This document shows, one piece after another, positions 1 through 12,800 of a DNA stretch of 64,000 nt. Origin of the DNA: Guadua angustifolia (Eukaryota; Streptophyta; Magnoliopsida; Poales; Poaceae); contig CM070500.1 in assembly GCA_036346375.1 (NCBI GenBank), positions 73,908,525-73,972,524 of the forward strand, read 5' to 3'. The stretch's first letter is position 1; every line of letters begins with the position of its first letter. The notes below the pieces were generated by a model. It was given only the letters and a program-made list of their open reading frames with translations. It had not been told where the DNA came from and made no database searches. The position numbers were made by a program, and so were the translations under genes.

Positions 1-581
1 CCCCGTCAGGCAAACGTGCGTCTTTCCTCGCTTACGACCGTACTCGCAACACAGAGGTTTGCGTCCTAAGCGTTAAGGAAGTCTAGGCCTTGCTCGTTCT
101 TCCCCCCAGACCAAAACCACTCTCGCTGCTCGGAGAAACTGGTGCCTTGGTCGGGGGGGCGCGTTCTTTCCTAACTCTCCTGCGAACGAGCCCGTGCTCG
201 CAACATAGGTGCACGACCCTCATTCGCAGCGGGGGCTTGGGGGGGAGCGGCTTGTCATACCAGCATTATTGCAAAAGGTCGCGGCCGAGTGCCTCGTTCT
301 ATCTTATCAGCGTAACATTGCTTCTTTCTTAAGGACGCGTTACCTTTATGAGGTCGCTCTCCGCGCATTTCGGGCTTGTGCCGCTTACGTTTCGTTCTAA
401 TCTACGATCGACCTGCTTTTCGCTGTTTGCCTCGTGGTTTTGGTTTACAGGGAAAAGCCAAGCAAGAGCGAAAGAAGCATTACACCAGGCATAACCCATG
501 GGCGAAAGAAAGTACACGCTTCACCAGCGGCATCAAAAATCGTCCCAAAATCATCAAAGGAAAACAAAAAGAAGAAATCCT

Positions 582-3577
582 CTACGCGCCGGGCTTTGCT
601 CCCTTGAGGGCCGCAGACAATCTCCGCCTCAGGTCGTCGATCTTCGTCTCGTAATCGATCAACTTCCGGCAGGCTTCGCGACCTTCGCGGGCTTCCTCGC
701 GGAGCTGCTCGACCTCTTCGTTGCCTTGTTCTGCAAGGTCGGCAGCCGCTCGCGCTGCCTGTCCCAGCTCCGCCACCTTTGACTCAAGGACGCCGCAGTT
801 CTGCTTCCTCTCCTCGAGCTCTTGCTCAAGTTTAAGAGTCTTCTCTCCGGCTTTAAGGGACCGCTGTTTTTCCCGCTCAAGCTCCTGCCCGAGCATAAGG
901 ACCTTTTCCCTGTCAGCGACAGCGCCTTCCTTGGCTTGGCCGGAGCACAGCTTTTCTTGCTCAAACTCTTTCTCAAGACCAAGGATCTTCTCCTTAGCCT
1001 AGGAGGTGTCCTTCTCCGCCTGGCGGCACCTAAGCACAAGCAGCCTGTCTCTGATCTTGAAGCCGGCCACTGTCTGCTCAAGCTCGTCCATGCGGGTCTC
1101 ATGTTCGGCCAGCAGCTAGGCCGTGGCCTCAGGGACATCCATCGCCGCGTCGAAGTCCTCCGAAGCCTTTTCGAAGACCTGCAGTCCGGAAGACTTCAGG
1201 TACCGCCCCGAAGGCCGTAAGGAACGAAACCGCGGCGAAGGCAAGGAAAGCGTCCTTACCTGATCGAGACGTGCGCGGAGGTTATCTCGGAAGCGTTCGG
1301 TCACCTCCCTCCTCGGAATATCTGCCAGCCTCGGAAGGGGGCTCCGCGTTTCCTCAGGGCCCTTCCAGAAGGGCGGGTTGGTCGAGGATGACGAATCATC
1401 CCCCTGGGCATGAGGTTCGCCCCGGGGCACCAAGCCCCAATCCTGAGCGGCTTGCCCGCTTCAAGTCTCCTCGCTCTCCTCCCGAGCATGTTGTTCGCTC
1501 GGAGGCAGAGCGTTCGCCCGAGCATGCGGTGCGCTCTGGGCAGGCGCCGTCTCATCCCAAGCACGCTGTTCGCTCGGGGACCTCGCGCCTTCGTCCCGGG
1601 CACGCGGTGCGCCCGGGGACCTCGAGTCTCCCTGGGCAGTCTTTCCGCCCAGGGCTTCGAGATCAACCTCCTCCTCTCCTCCTACACCCTCCGTGCTGGG
1701 GAGAGCGGGAAGCTCGACCCGGGGATCCACTTCCTCCAGGGCGAGGTCCGCCACGCCTTGGTCGTCGACGACAAAGGCGTCAACTGCCGCAACGCCTTCC
1801 GCCATTACAATATCAGCGATGCGGGCGACCTCCCTCTCTACGACAAGATCGAGGAGTTCATCAAGCATTTTGCGAAGGTTCGGAGAAGACCTACGAGCTG
1901 TGCCGCCCACGTCAGAAGAGTGGGGTCAGCCTGGGTGCGCAAAGCAAGAAGCAAGGAAAGCAAGGGAAGGCAAAACTCAAGGCTCACCTTTGCCCGGGCC
2001 TTCGTCGCCACCAACGGATGGGTTCGCGGCCGCCGCGACCACCATCTCGGCCTCCTTTTCCGCGGCCCGGGTGATCCTAGCCAAGCGAGGGTTGGCCTTC
2101 TCCATGTCAACCTCAACAGCGCCCCCACCAAGCTTCCGCGCTTGGCCGTGGGATGATGTGCGTCCAGGTCGGCGATCGCTTCGACCTCGGCCTTTATTTT
2201 GGCGAGCTCTCTCTTCAGTGCCTCCCGCTCGGTCTGCACCATCCCTTCGATCAGTCTTCCCTCCGCTTCGATCTGCTCCACTTGAGCCCTCACACTATAG
2301 TTCTTCAGCCAGAGCCTCAAACGGCTTACCTCCTCCTTCCGGTCGGTGTACTCCTTGTGGGGCGCCGGCCGGCCCTTCGACGCAGCCGCCTGCCTCTTCG
2401 ACGACCGAGGCGGTCGCCGGTGGCGGGGCGCTCCTCTTGCTCCTTGAGCCCTTGGCCCGAGAGGCTGGGATAAGCACTCCCTTGCCGCCCGCCAGGGGTG
2501 CAAGCTCGCCACCGCCAGGTCCAGGGCGATCCTCTCCTGCAGCAGCACGCGCGAAGGAGGCGTCAGAAGGGCTCGGGATGCTCTTCCCCGAGCATGAATT
2601 GCGAAGAAACTTACCACTTTGCCCCGCTCGAGCACATTGCTCGGAACCTGCCGCTTGCGCTCGAGCTCCTTACCCTTGGGGGTGCCAAACAGCTCGGCCA
2701 CCCTCTTCTCCGTCAATCGAAGTCCGGGTTGTTTGGACCAAAAATGAAGTCAAGACGGCCCGTAATGGCGGAGGCAAAGCAAAGAATCTTCAAGGTCGTG
2801 AAACTTACAGGAGATGCCCTCCCGGGTCAGGTCGTCCCATACAGTGATCTTGTAGAAGGGGTGCTCCCTCCTCCTTAGAGGGGACACCCTGTTCCGAATG
2901 AAGTCGTGGGCAATGTCCCGGCCAGTGAGCCCCATCTGCGTGAGCTCGCTGATCAGCATTAGCGTCTGCTCCTCCTCGGGCGCGACGGGCGGGCGCGGGA
3001 TCTCGGAGTGGCGTGCCGCCGTCTCGGTGTAGCACAAAGTGCTCCCCTCCACCTTCCGCAGGTAGAACCAGTTTTCGGCCCATCCGGCTACCGAGTCCTT
3101 AAGGGAGAAAGGGGTGCCAGACGGGCGGGTGCCGGCGGCGGAATGCAAGGGAGCCGACGGGTGGTGCCCGATGCGGAACAAGGAATAGAAATAAAAGAAA
3201 AGGCTTGGCGTAGGGAGGACACCCACGAAACTCTCGCAGAGGTGGGCGAAGATTATCAAGACAAGGATGAAGTTGGGGTTTAAATGGGTAAGCTCACACT
3301 CACAGTTTAGGAGTATGGTCTCCAAGAATTCGCTCTCGGGCATCCGGAGCCCGTTGATGATGAACAGCTCGCACGTGACGATCTCGTCATCGCGCGGCGC
3401 CGGGGCTCCTTCGCCTCCGGGAAGCCGCCAAGTGCCGACGCCGAGGTACCCGAAGTCCTGAAGCACCCGGACCCTCTCCGCGGTGGCCTTGCTCACGTCG
3501 AACTTCACCATGGAAGGAGTTGGGGGAGAGGGTGTAGGAGCGTTGGGAGGAAGTTGAAGGATGAAGCGTTTTCTCAA
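582..3577 (-). CDS. Antisense extra ORF of the gypsy element (putative gypsy-type transposase_28-like protein), multi-exon
   Basis: Reading leftwards, the first exon starts at ATG 3577 or, more likely, at 3511 (MVKFDVSKATAERV). It carries a conserved block (ELFIINGLRMPESEF, HLNPNFILVLIIFAHLCE, WAENWFYLRKV) typical of the grass 'gypsy-type transposon' domain (PF04195 family, recognised from memory). Donor-like GTAAGT or GTGAG sites on the minus strand at 2808, 2614, 1987 and 1259 fit a gene of at least five exons. Later exons encode KRVAELFGTPKGKELERKR, then a heptad-rich segment (2220-2340), and end in a long coiled coil (582-896, ELEREKQRSLKAGEKTLKLE). The function of this family is unknown; I see no catalytic motif. 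The acceptors were not all resolved, so the exon boundaries are approximate. The lower frame and the opposite strand also give long GC-rich ORFs; I regard these as shadows. Confidence 0.6.
1481..1654. repeat. Five imperfect tandem copies of a 36-39 bp GC-rich palindromic unit
   Basis: Units begin CCCGAGCATG or variants at 1481, 1517, 1556, 1595 and, more degenerate, 1630. Each holds inverted arms of the type CCGAGC/GCTCGG around a short centre. The array falls inside the antisense ORF, at an exon or intron of its middle part. Confidence 0.7.
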
Positions 3578-3848
3578 GTCTAATTGCGAGTCGTGGAGGG
3601 GAAAAAGTTTCCAGAAACTGTTCCTGCCTGATATTTATAGGCGGAGAAGCCGAGTAGGCAGGAAAAACGTTCCGTGTGCCGATGGCCAACGCGTGGCGGC
3701 TCAGTCCCCGAAACCGCCCTACGGTGGCGCAGTCCTCCAAAAACTGTCAGAGTCGTACCCGCTAAAGCTTCGCTGAGAAGGAACCGTCGCGGTTTCCCCC
3801 CTTCGCTTCCAAGGTGTTGCCAGGGTAAATCCTTGGGCAAACACGCCC

Positions 3849-4128
3849 GTTCCCGAGCAAGCGTTGCTCGGATGCTGCGGTAGCCTTTCACCGCAAAGGT
3901 CCCTGTTCCCGAGCAAGCGTTTCTCGGATGCTGCGGTAGCCTTTCACCGCAAAGGTCCCCGTTCCCGAGCAAGCGTTGCTCGAATGCTGCGGTAGCCCTT
4001 CGCCGCAAAGATCCCCGTTCCCGAGCAAGCGTTGCTCGGATGCTGCGGTAACCCTTCGCCGCAAAGATCCCCGCTCCCGAGCAAGCGTTGCTCGGGGGCC
4101 GCGGTAGCTCTTCACCACGGGGCACCAA
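3849..4128. repeat. Tandem array, five copies of exactly 56 bp
   Basis: Copies start at 3849, 3905, 3961, 4017 and 4073 (GTTCCCGAGCAAGCG, last copy GCTCCCGAGCAAGCG), so the period is 56 bp each time. Every unit contains the fold-back GAGCAA-GCG-TTGCTC, imperfect in copy 2. The array lies between the antisense gene and the purine tract of the 3' LTR. Copy 5 diverges after its first third. Confidence 0.9.
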
Positions 4129-4206
4129 TCCCTCTCTAAAGATTCTGGAGGCTTAAGGCGGACGCCTTGACAAGGCGAATTTCCCCCTTTAGCCTCGGGG
4201 GCTAGC

Positions 4207-4925
4207 TGTCGGGGATTGGTTGTTGCCCATAAAACGACCATTGGAACCTGCCCAGCGTCGACCATGCCCGTGCTCGGGCGTCGTCCCTACGTAGGGTCCC
4301 CCGAGCATTTCGACCTTCGTCAAGCACCCTTCCCCCGAGCTTGCTTGCTCGGGGGTCCACGACCTAGCGACCTGGTTCGCCGAAGATACCTCGAAGATCA
4401 CCCAAAAGTTGGGCACGGTCTACGAAGAAGACGTGGTATTAACTGCGCAGCCGCCCGTGGTCTGCGCACCCGCAATCTACGCTCGCTGTACCCACGTCGC
4501 GTGGTGCCCGACGGGTGGCGCGGTAATAGCTCTACGCACGTCCAGAACAGTAGACCGCCCCCTGTAATAAATACTTTGTTGCCTGTAATCCCCTATAAAT
4601 ACCCTCTCATGCGAAAGGCATGGGGCTCGGTTCCATTACTTTCCGTTAGGCTCTCTCCACTAAACTCACATTCCCACTCGTATGCAGCACTTGTAACCAC
4701 CTTCATACATCAGTGCAATCAGTGGACGTAGGGCTATTATCTTCCCTGCGAGAGGCCCGAACCAGATAAAAAAACGGTCCCTTGTGCCCTGTGATTGTCT
4801 TGGTCGCCTCATTCCGTAGCTCGATAGGACCTTAGATGCTATACTCCTCGCGGAAAAGGGGCCTTAGGTTGATCCCTCATTCACTAAGTAAGCTCGGCGG
4901 GGGAGCCGCTCCCGAATCGTCAACA
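4207..4925 (+). repeat. 3' LTR of the gypsy element, with TATA box
   Basis: The LTR runs from TGTCGGGGATTGG to a terminal CAACA (4925; 4927 is also possible). A TATAAATA box at 4594-4601 sets the + orientation. The purine-rich GCCTCGGGGGCTAGC just upstream is a typical polypurine tract for this type. The partner 5' LTR is not in the window, so the target duplication cannot be checked. Confidence 0.75.
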
Positions 4926-4948
4926 CAAATATTTTTCAAAAGTAATTG

Positions 4949-5255
4949 CAATTTACTCAGGGCATGATTTTCGACGAGCACACGTTGTAAGTGAAGCTAG
5001 CAAACAAACAGTGTAAGCCCAACAACGCCACAAGTGGCATGTTCTAGCTGTCCAATCTTCATGAAATTCTATGCATATCAAATAGCGATAAAGTTCCATG
5101 CAATTTTAGCGAATCCTAAAATTTTAAAATGTAAACGCAATTCATTCTAGGCCGTTTGTTCGATGGACACCTGTTACAAGGAAAACTAGCAAAAACAACG
5201 TAGACCCTACCACACCCAACACTTGACATGTTCTAAGCATCCGATCTTCACAGAT
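4949..5255. repeat. Diverged tandem duplication, period about 189 bp
   Basis: The segment starting at 4949 (GCAATTTACTCAGGGC) is repeated from about 5137 (GCAATTCATTCTAGGC), and similarity continues through CATGTTCTAG...CGATCTTCA at the end of both copies. This sits in otherwise featureless DNA between the LTR and the LINE-like tail. No ORF of interest is seen at 4926-5457. Confidence 0.5.
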
Positions 5256-5457
5256 GACACCCACAAAAAGTCATCATGTTCTCTATCCTTCCTTCGAAGG
5301 ATAGAAGCAGACGTCGTCCCCATTCACTTCCCCTCCTTCCATTCCCCTCTCTTCTCAAAATTTTCTTTCTCTAAATTGCTCAGTTCCTCCTCCTCCTCCC
5401 CTCTGAAGTGCCACTGTAGTTCCTCTTCTCATCGCCTCGCCTTTGACAACGTTTGAA

Positions 5458-5850
5458 TGGTCTCTTTATTTTTTTTGAAAGGAGGGGCAGGAGCTCTGCC
5501 AAGCAATTAAGAAGCTTTAAAGCAAGATACAACAGTTAAAACTTACACTACACAGTCTTAGAACACCGAGAAAAAGGGAACAATGGAAACATAAATAACA
5601 AGGGTCGAGAAGCGAAAAATCCTAACAACAAAAGTGGGCCATGGCACCGACACGAAACATGCTTCCTAGCCGAAGCGGACGCGGCTAGTCAACGCCGTGG
5701 TTAGGTTTGGGCTGAGATCCCCCCGAGTTGCCACCCTTCGATCAGTGATGTCCTGTGTAATACGATAGAAAACAATCTGAGACGGTACTCGTTTGAGAAA
5801 ATCCTAGCGTTTCTTTTTTTTCAAATATTCCATAAGGAGTACAACGTTTG
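5458..5850 (-). mobile_element. Probable 3' tail of a LINE (L1-type), minus strand
   Basis: The left edge is a T-rich run followed by GGCAGGAGCTCTGCC, the usual appearance of a grass LINE 3' end read from its poly(A) side. The right edge contains TCCTAGCGTTTC and a pyrimidine run. The body has no intact ORF. Assignment rests on recognising the termini only. A different retroposon is possible. 5850-6600 holds no feature I can support. Confidence 0.35.
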
Positions 5851-6840
5851 AATGGTATCAACGTGACCTTATTTTGTTCTTTTTTCTCATGTGAAAGTTC
5901 GTGTCTTTGAGTTGAAAGTTGAATTCTGAGTGAATTTTATTCAGATAAAGGTTTGAGATGCCGAATTGGACGTTGATTTCAACGAGTTGAAAGGTTGAAT
6001 CGTCCGGTCAAAAGTTTGTTTTTCTCTTGTGTTGAGATCGTCTTGAAAATTAAAATCCTAAGCTGAAAGTTGATTTTACCAAGTTTCAAGTTTGAATTGT
6101 CCAGTCAAAAGTACGTGTTTTGTTGGATTGATTCGACCAGTCGGGCGGCTCAAGCGGCATCGAAGGATTTGGACCATTGTCGGCCATGCGCCGGTGTGGA
6201 ATACTGTTGATAGGGAAGGGAACCGAACATGACATCTCCACATGTCGTTCTGAGATGTGAGCATGGGTCCACCTGCTGCAATTACAAGAGCACATCAAAC
6301 TAGTAGTAATAAAACTGGTTTTTATGGTTTTAACCAATTTTTTCATGTTTTTTTAAAGTTGTATAAATATTAAAGCACGGATGAATATTAGATAATAATT
6401 ACTTACCATTTATTTACTTTAAAATTTATATAACTAATATTAGGAGGAACAACATTAAAACACGGATCATTGTTATTCTTTTTTAAGGAAAACGCGTATT
6501 TTCGTTGGGTCGCTAGATTACACGAGTACGCTAACCAGCAAAGCCAGCGTACTCACATGCCGCCCTTGAGCAGCCCATAGAAGTGATAGAGCCCGAGGTT
6601 TAATTAATAAAATAAAATAATAATAATAAAGTAAAGAGAGGATGTTCTTCTAGAAGCAAATACACGCCACCGAAGAATCTAGAACAAAACTAGCAGCCAC
6701 GGGAAGGAGGAAAGGGAAAGAAAAATTCTCCCCGACAGAAGGCGGAGAGCCAGAGAAAGAGAGAGGCAGGCACCGATCGATCGATCGATCAGGTGTGAGG
6801 AGGAGGAGGAGGAGATCACCGGAGAAGAGGGCGGGGAGAG

Positions 6841-9800
6841 ATGTTTCTGGTGGATTGGTTCTACGGGGTGCTGGCGTCGCTGGGGCTGTGGCAGAAGGAG
6901 GCCAAGATCCTCTTCCTCGGCCTCGACAACGCCGGCAAGACCACCCTCCTCCACATGCTCAAGGACGAGGTTAGGCCGCTCTCCTTTCGATTTCAAGCCT
7001 TTTTTTTGTCCTTTGCTCTTGACGGGGATTCTTGATTTGGTCTGATTGGTATATTTGTCTCTGGATTGGATGGCAGCGGCTCGTGCAGCACCAGCCGACG
7101 CAGTACCCAACGTCGGAGGAGCTGAGCATCGGCAAGATCAAGTTCAAGGCCTTCGACCTCGGCGGCCACCAGATCGCCCGCCGCGTCTGGAAGGACTACT
7201 ACGCCAAGGTTGCCTTTACTTCTTCCTTCTTCTTGCTGTCTGTTTCTTTACTTATGGTTAAGAATTCTTCCTTGTGCAATTGTTGTGTGATTTAGATCAG
7301 AAGCAACTCTTGCGCTGATTGAAACCAAGATATTAGGGTTTAGACATAATGAACATCTGGGATTAGGCATATATCTGAGTAGATAAGGCACCAGGGTCAT
7401 CTTACCATAGAACAATTAGAAATTATCAATCATTTAATGGCTTCTCGTGAAGACAATCCGCTATTAAGCAACCGGGGATGCTGCCAGTGCTGGTCCTCAA
7501 TTCTATCCATTTGTTCATGTCGTGATTCTGAAAAATACCACAAGATATTTGAGCTCTAATATTCAGGTCGTTTCCCGACAATATGCTAAACATTTAAAGA
7601 AGGGGTGTAGGGTGGTAGTCTCTATCCAAGCAGAATATACAAGACTGGTTGTAATTCCAGACTTCCAGTCACTTTTAGCAAAATTAATTTTAGTCCGAAT
7701 TTTATACACATAAAAGCTGGTTATGAAGTTACATGGACTTTCCTGGCGAACTTAGTCTTCCAAAGCTTCCAACCATCACTTTTGCAACAGTCCATCAAAC
7801 AGAACAAGATTACATCAAATTATAGCTAGTTATCGTCAATTCTGGATTGTTCTCATGTTGTTGTTATCAAGAAAGCACATAATTTTACAATAAATTTTTG
7901 GGAAAATTGCCCATGTATCACTTTGTTTGGAGAACTTTCCAAATGTATAGCTCATGCTTCCCCCTTTGCCAATATAGCACCAAAAGACTACAGGTTTTGC
8001 CCGTTTACCACTATTGGAAATTTTGCCCCTCCATCTTCTCTGGCAAGCATCAGAACTCCAGCAAGCGCCTTGTTCTTCCTTGACCTCCTTTGACTGGCCC
8101 TTCTCCACCACTGCACCTTGCCCTTTGTCGATCCCCACCACCTCACCATCAGCTAGAGGTGACAATAGTGAGAACACCAGACAATGAGAGGCCACCCATG
8201 ACCTGCTTCACCGAGGCCTGTGGGCCTGTGGCTAGCTGCATTCAGCTTTCTTGTGCTGCATTCAGTGACTGTGGATGGAATCATGGAAGCACTGCAGTGG
8301 ACGGTGGTGCAGATTGTAGGTGTGCACCATCTTCAGATCTTCCTCTCCAGCATGACAGGACACAGTTCACCGCAGTGACTGCTGACTGAAGTGCGAACAT
8401 GCTGTGACTGGGGTTGGGACTGGATGCTGTAGAGGTGGAAAAGGACACCAACTGCTGTTGGCCTCGTCATGCTAGACCGACAAGGTGACAACCTTTTTAC
8501 CTCCTCCGAGCCTTCACTCTCGAAGAATAAATCACCAAAGAATAAGATATAGGGTAAAGTTGTCCATGTGTGGTAAACGGGCTGACGATGCAATTTTTTG
8601 TGGTATGTTAGCAATGAGGGAAGTCTGAGTGGTACGTTTGCAAAGCTGTCCATACATACTGGTATTTTGACAATTTTCGCTGAAAAGGGTAGAAGGCTTG
8701 AAAAAAAATCAAGATTTTGCAGCGTGTACTGTTCCTGCATAAAACATGCTGAGGGCTTGTTTGGATGGATGGGGTTTAGGTCCAATCCCTTCAGATTGAG
8801 ACGGATTTTAGTGCAATTTCCCTTCCAATTCGAAGGGATTGGGTTTAATCTCGTCTTATCCAAACAAGCCCTGAGTCTGCTGAGTTCGCATGTAAGTTTT
8901 ACATCAAAAACTTCACAACTGGCCTTGAACGGGTGGGAACAAGACAATAGAGCTAGTTTGGGAACCTTGCTGTAGTCAAGGGAAGTCCACATTATATTGA
9001 GCTCTTGTGTCCTTAATACATTGCAAATTACCATCCTATGTTACCCTGTTGGGAGTATTTTCCTTCTTTTCTAACAGGTATTATAGGTATATTTAACCTG
9101 TGTTCTCCAGTTTCTTCTGACATTGCATCTGTCTTGTATGGTTCTTGAACTTGAGTGTTGATTTGATGATGGTTCCAGTTTCCTGTAAGATCTGCCTTCT
9201 TAGAAAAGAAAATTGACCCTCTTTCCCAGGTTCCAAAGTTCTCCTTCCTCTTTGGCCCACATGTTGTCTTTCCAATTTACATTTGTTTTTTCTTCAAGAA
9301 TACAAATTCCATTTGTTTTAGTATTGTTTCTTACATTCTTCCCAATAGTTGAAAATTTAGGCATTACTAGTTTACTATTGTCTCAAATATGCTATTGTAT
9401 AGCTCTAGAAAACCGTGGTATGAATTGTGTTGTATAGCCTGTGGATTTGACATCATTCAGATATATGTTTTGTGCTTGTGTTGTGATTATTAATAATTTT
9501 TCCTTCAGAAAAGTTCTTGTGGTCTGATGTTAATGGACCAGAATCGTTAAACAGAAGAATTAATCAACAAACAACAAAAGCTGAGAGCTATCTATTTCTG
9601 TTTCTTATAGCTTTGCTTATTACTGGTCACTTCATTGTTTTTTTACCCTGTTCCATGCTTTCTGATTGGGATTTTAAACAGGTGTAGTAATGGCCCTAGA
9701 TAAGTTATGTCTAAATCATCTTCCTATTGGCTTATGTGGCTGGATATTTTTCTTTCCAGTGCGGTGAATTTTCTACCAAAATACATAATGCATTTGGCCC

Positions 9801-12800
9801 ACATGATAACAGTTCATAAGAAGAAGTGATGAAGTTAAATGCATGACTAACAATTTATTTATTGGATACCTCTCTGTAATGTTAATTAGAAGCCACATGG
9901 ACGCTCTTTTGTGGCTTCTTGAATCTTGACTCATTGCCTAGTGGCCTATTCCTACTCACATGTCTTGGTGGCATCTTCTGTCATTTTGTGTAACTACTTA
10001 GGACCATTAGTATGGAATTCTATAGAATGCAGGGAGTACAATGCACCTGATACGAGTGTTGATGGCTACAAGATCTTTCAGGAATCAATTCTCGACTTAA
10101 GTCCTGTTTGGTTGCCCTACGGAAATTTCCCAAATGGGTGGAAATGTTTTCAATTTAATGTAATGAAATACTTTGCATGTCCTGATATGATCACAAATTG
10201 TGTAGTTTTGGCATTTTGCTAGTATATGAGAAGGAAGGATCTGGAGGAAAATAGTGAGTCAGCTAAAGCCCTTTTGTTGGTGGGGTGGTTAGGAGAGGTG
10301 ACTGACTGTTGGCAGTGCTATCATGAACTAGTGAGGATGGGCATGAGTGCAGCTTTGTTGGGTCATTTGAGCTTTTTATCATTCCCCATAAATAACTTAC
10401 TGGAACATGTTAGTGATATGAGTTGATCCGGAATGAACTCTCTCATACAACCGGGTTCCTGGACGCAACCCCGATCGCAAGTTGCCGCGGTGACGGCGAG
10501 GACTTGCAGCGACGACGTCTTGCGCCGGGACTCATTACATTATCGGAGCCACCGCCTAAGATAAGTTGTGAACACTTCAAGCCTGTTCTTTATTCCCTTC
10601 GACTGCTACATTTATAGGACTTTGATGATCCTAATGGATCTTAACGACACCTAGCAAGCGAGATTAGAATCCTAATCGACTCAACTCCTAAACCAACCCG
10701 GATTGCCTTTCCTCCGATGCGGCAATCCTCTCCTTTCTTGGACCCACTATTCCTTTTGTCGTTCCGAGCACATGCTTCTTGTCGCCCTCCCGCCGCTTCT
10801 TCGATTCCAATCACTTATTCGAGCGGCATCGCCGAAAATAGACCCGATCCCACGTGGGCCTCATATCACCACCTCCCCCCTGGAAAACAAGCTTGTCCTC
10901 AAGCTTGCAGTCAGGAAAAGAACGCCGGAAGATGATTGCATCCATCCAAGTAGCCTCCTCTGCTGGTTCACCTGCCCAATGCACCAGGAATTGGCGCTTG
11001 CCTTGGACAAATCGCTAGGCCGAATCTTGGGAAGGCTCTGGATGAGTGGTTCAATCCAGTTGCGTCAAGGAAGAAAGCACCGCTCATCGGTGGTGTGCTT
11101 GCGAAACTCCTTCAACAATGAGGCTTCAGCCAAACCCACGACCCCACAGCAAACTCCACCTCCCTATGGCGCAGATCATACCGCTGCTTCATCCGGTTTT
11201 GGGCCATCTGAAGATGATTCCGAGCTTGTTCCAGCAATGCATCCCGGTCCACTAATGCGCAATCCACGGTGTCGACAACGGTGGTTCCTTGTTGATAGGG
11301 TGTCAGCGGTGGTGGCTTCCGGCCATAGACTAACTCAAATGGGGTCATGCGGAGCGTAGAATGATAGGAGCTGTTGTAGCAAAATTCCGCCCATGGCACC
11401 CATTGTGCCCATGTCTTCGGGATAGATCCTGCCAGGCAGCGGAGGTACATTTCGATGGTGCGGTTGACTACTTCGGTCTGTCCATCGGTTTGAGGGTGGT
11501 ATGCCGTGGACATGAGCAGAGTAGTCCCACCGTTTGAATGTCTTGCCGAAGGCGAGAAATACTGGGATCGCGATCCGATACAATGGACTCCGGAATGCGA
11601 TGGAGCCGCACGACCCGATCAAAGAAGAGTTGAGCTACCTTAGTTGCTGTGGCCGGCCGTGTTAATGGAATAAAATGGGCGTATTTGGACAGTCAGTCAA
11701 CCACCACTAGCAGGGCTGTCTTCCCCATAGATCGTGGCAGGTCGGTGATGAAGTCCATCGAGATGTCCGCCCAAATTTGATGCGGAATTGGCAGCGGTTG
11801 TAGAAGACCTGCGGGAGACATGGTGCTAGTCTTATATTGTTGACACACCACACAGCTGCCCACATACCGCTCCACTGATTCCCGTTGTTTTTCCCAGAAA
11901 TATGTGGCTTGGATGCGGTGGAGCGTCTTCTGGACTCCCTCATGGGTGAGATTGTGGATAGAAGCAATGATCTTATCCACCACTGCTGAGGTAGTTGGTA
12001 TCACCAATCGGCTGTTGCGATAGACTAAGCCATCCTTTGTTGTCCAGCGCACCTGCTCGCCAACTCGTTTACCCTGCCCGGTTGGAGTGGTCGACTGAGG
12101 TGAGCTGTGGAGTGATTCTCCTTCGGCTTCTGCGGTTGGGCTGTTATTCCTTGGTAGCCCTGCCTGTGCAAGAGATGCACCGCTCCAACGTGCGACCAAG
12201 TTTTGAACTTCAGGATCCTGGCGCAGTTCATCAAGCCACTGTGATCGTGTTACATCGTGAGGTCGAGAGAGCGCTGCACATTGAAGCTCTTCCACCGGCA
12301 TGCGTGATAAGACATCCGCGGCTGCGTTGCAACGTCCTGGCTTGTATTCTACTTTGAAGTCAAACCCCATGAGCTTACTAAGCCAATGTTGCTGCGGTGG
12401 TGTCACTAGGGCCTGCTCCAACAAGAACTTGAGGCTGCCATGGTCCGTTCGGACAATGAAGGAGTGACCCCACAAATAAGGTCGCCAGTGCCGTACAGCC
12501 TTGGATAATCCGATAAGCTCCCTTTCATAAGCGGCCAACTTCTTATGACGATCTGCCAATTTGCGACTGAAATAGGCTATTGGGTGGCCCTGTTGTTGAA
12601 GTATTGCCCCAATCTGCTCGTTCTGACGCGTCGCATTCCACCACAAATGGTAACTCAAAATTGGGCATTTGGAGGACCGGTGCTGACATTAGGCGCCTTT
12701 TTAAACTGTGAAAGGCTCGCCATTTCCTCCGTCCATTCAAAGTTATGGCGCCTTAGCAAGCAGCGGTGGCGGTTCGGCTATAGCGGTAATCTTTTCAAAA

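Larger units (their letters stand above)
1..4925 (+). mobile_element. Right part of a Ty3/gypsy LTR retrotransposon (Tat-like), 5' end outside window
   Basis: This stretch is the 3' portion of an LTR retrotransposon. From left to right it holds a non-coding internal region (1-581), an antisense multi-exon ORF (582-3577), a 56 bp tandem array, a purine-rich tract with a CTCGGGGGCTAG core (about 4194-4205), and an LTR starting TGTCGGGG at 4207. The TATA box in the LTR reads on the + strand and no primer binding site follows the LTR. It is therefore the 3' LTR of a + strand element, and the coding sequence seen is antisense. Tat-lineage elements (Grande, RIRE2 and relatives) are known to carry such extra ORFs between pol and the 3' LTR. 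The pol genes lie outside the window, or the element is non-autonomous; this cannot be decided here. Confidence 0.7.

Noticed and set aside
1271..2847. Long GC-rich ORFs on the + strand (1271-2074, 1410-2156, 1693-2847)
   Set aside because: They lie opposite the antisense gene, have Pro/Arg/Ser-rich low-complexity translations, and overlap each other in all three frames.
3849..4128. CRISPR array
   Set aside because: Units are directly adjacent without unique spacers, and the genome is plant nuclear DNA.
4207..4925. Reading this LTR as a 5' LTR of an element to the right
   Set aside because: No primer binding site or coding region follows it. A purine tract precedes it.
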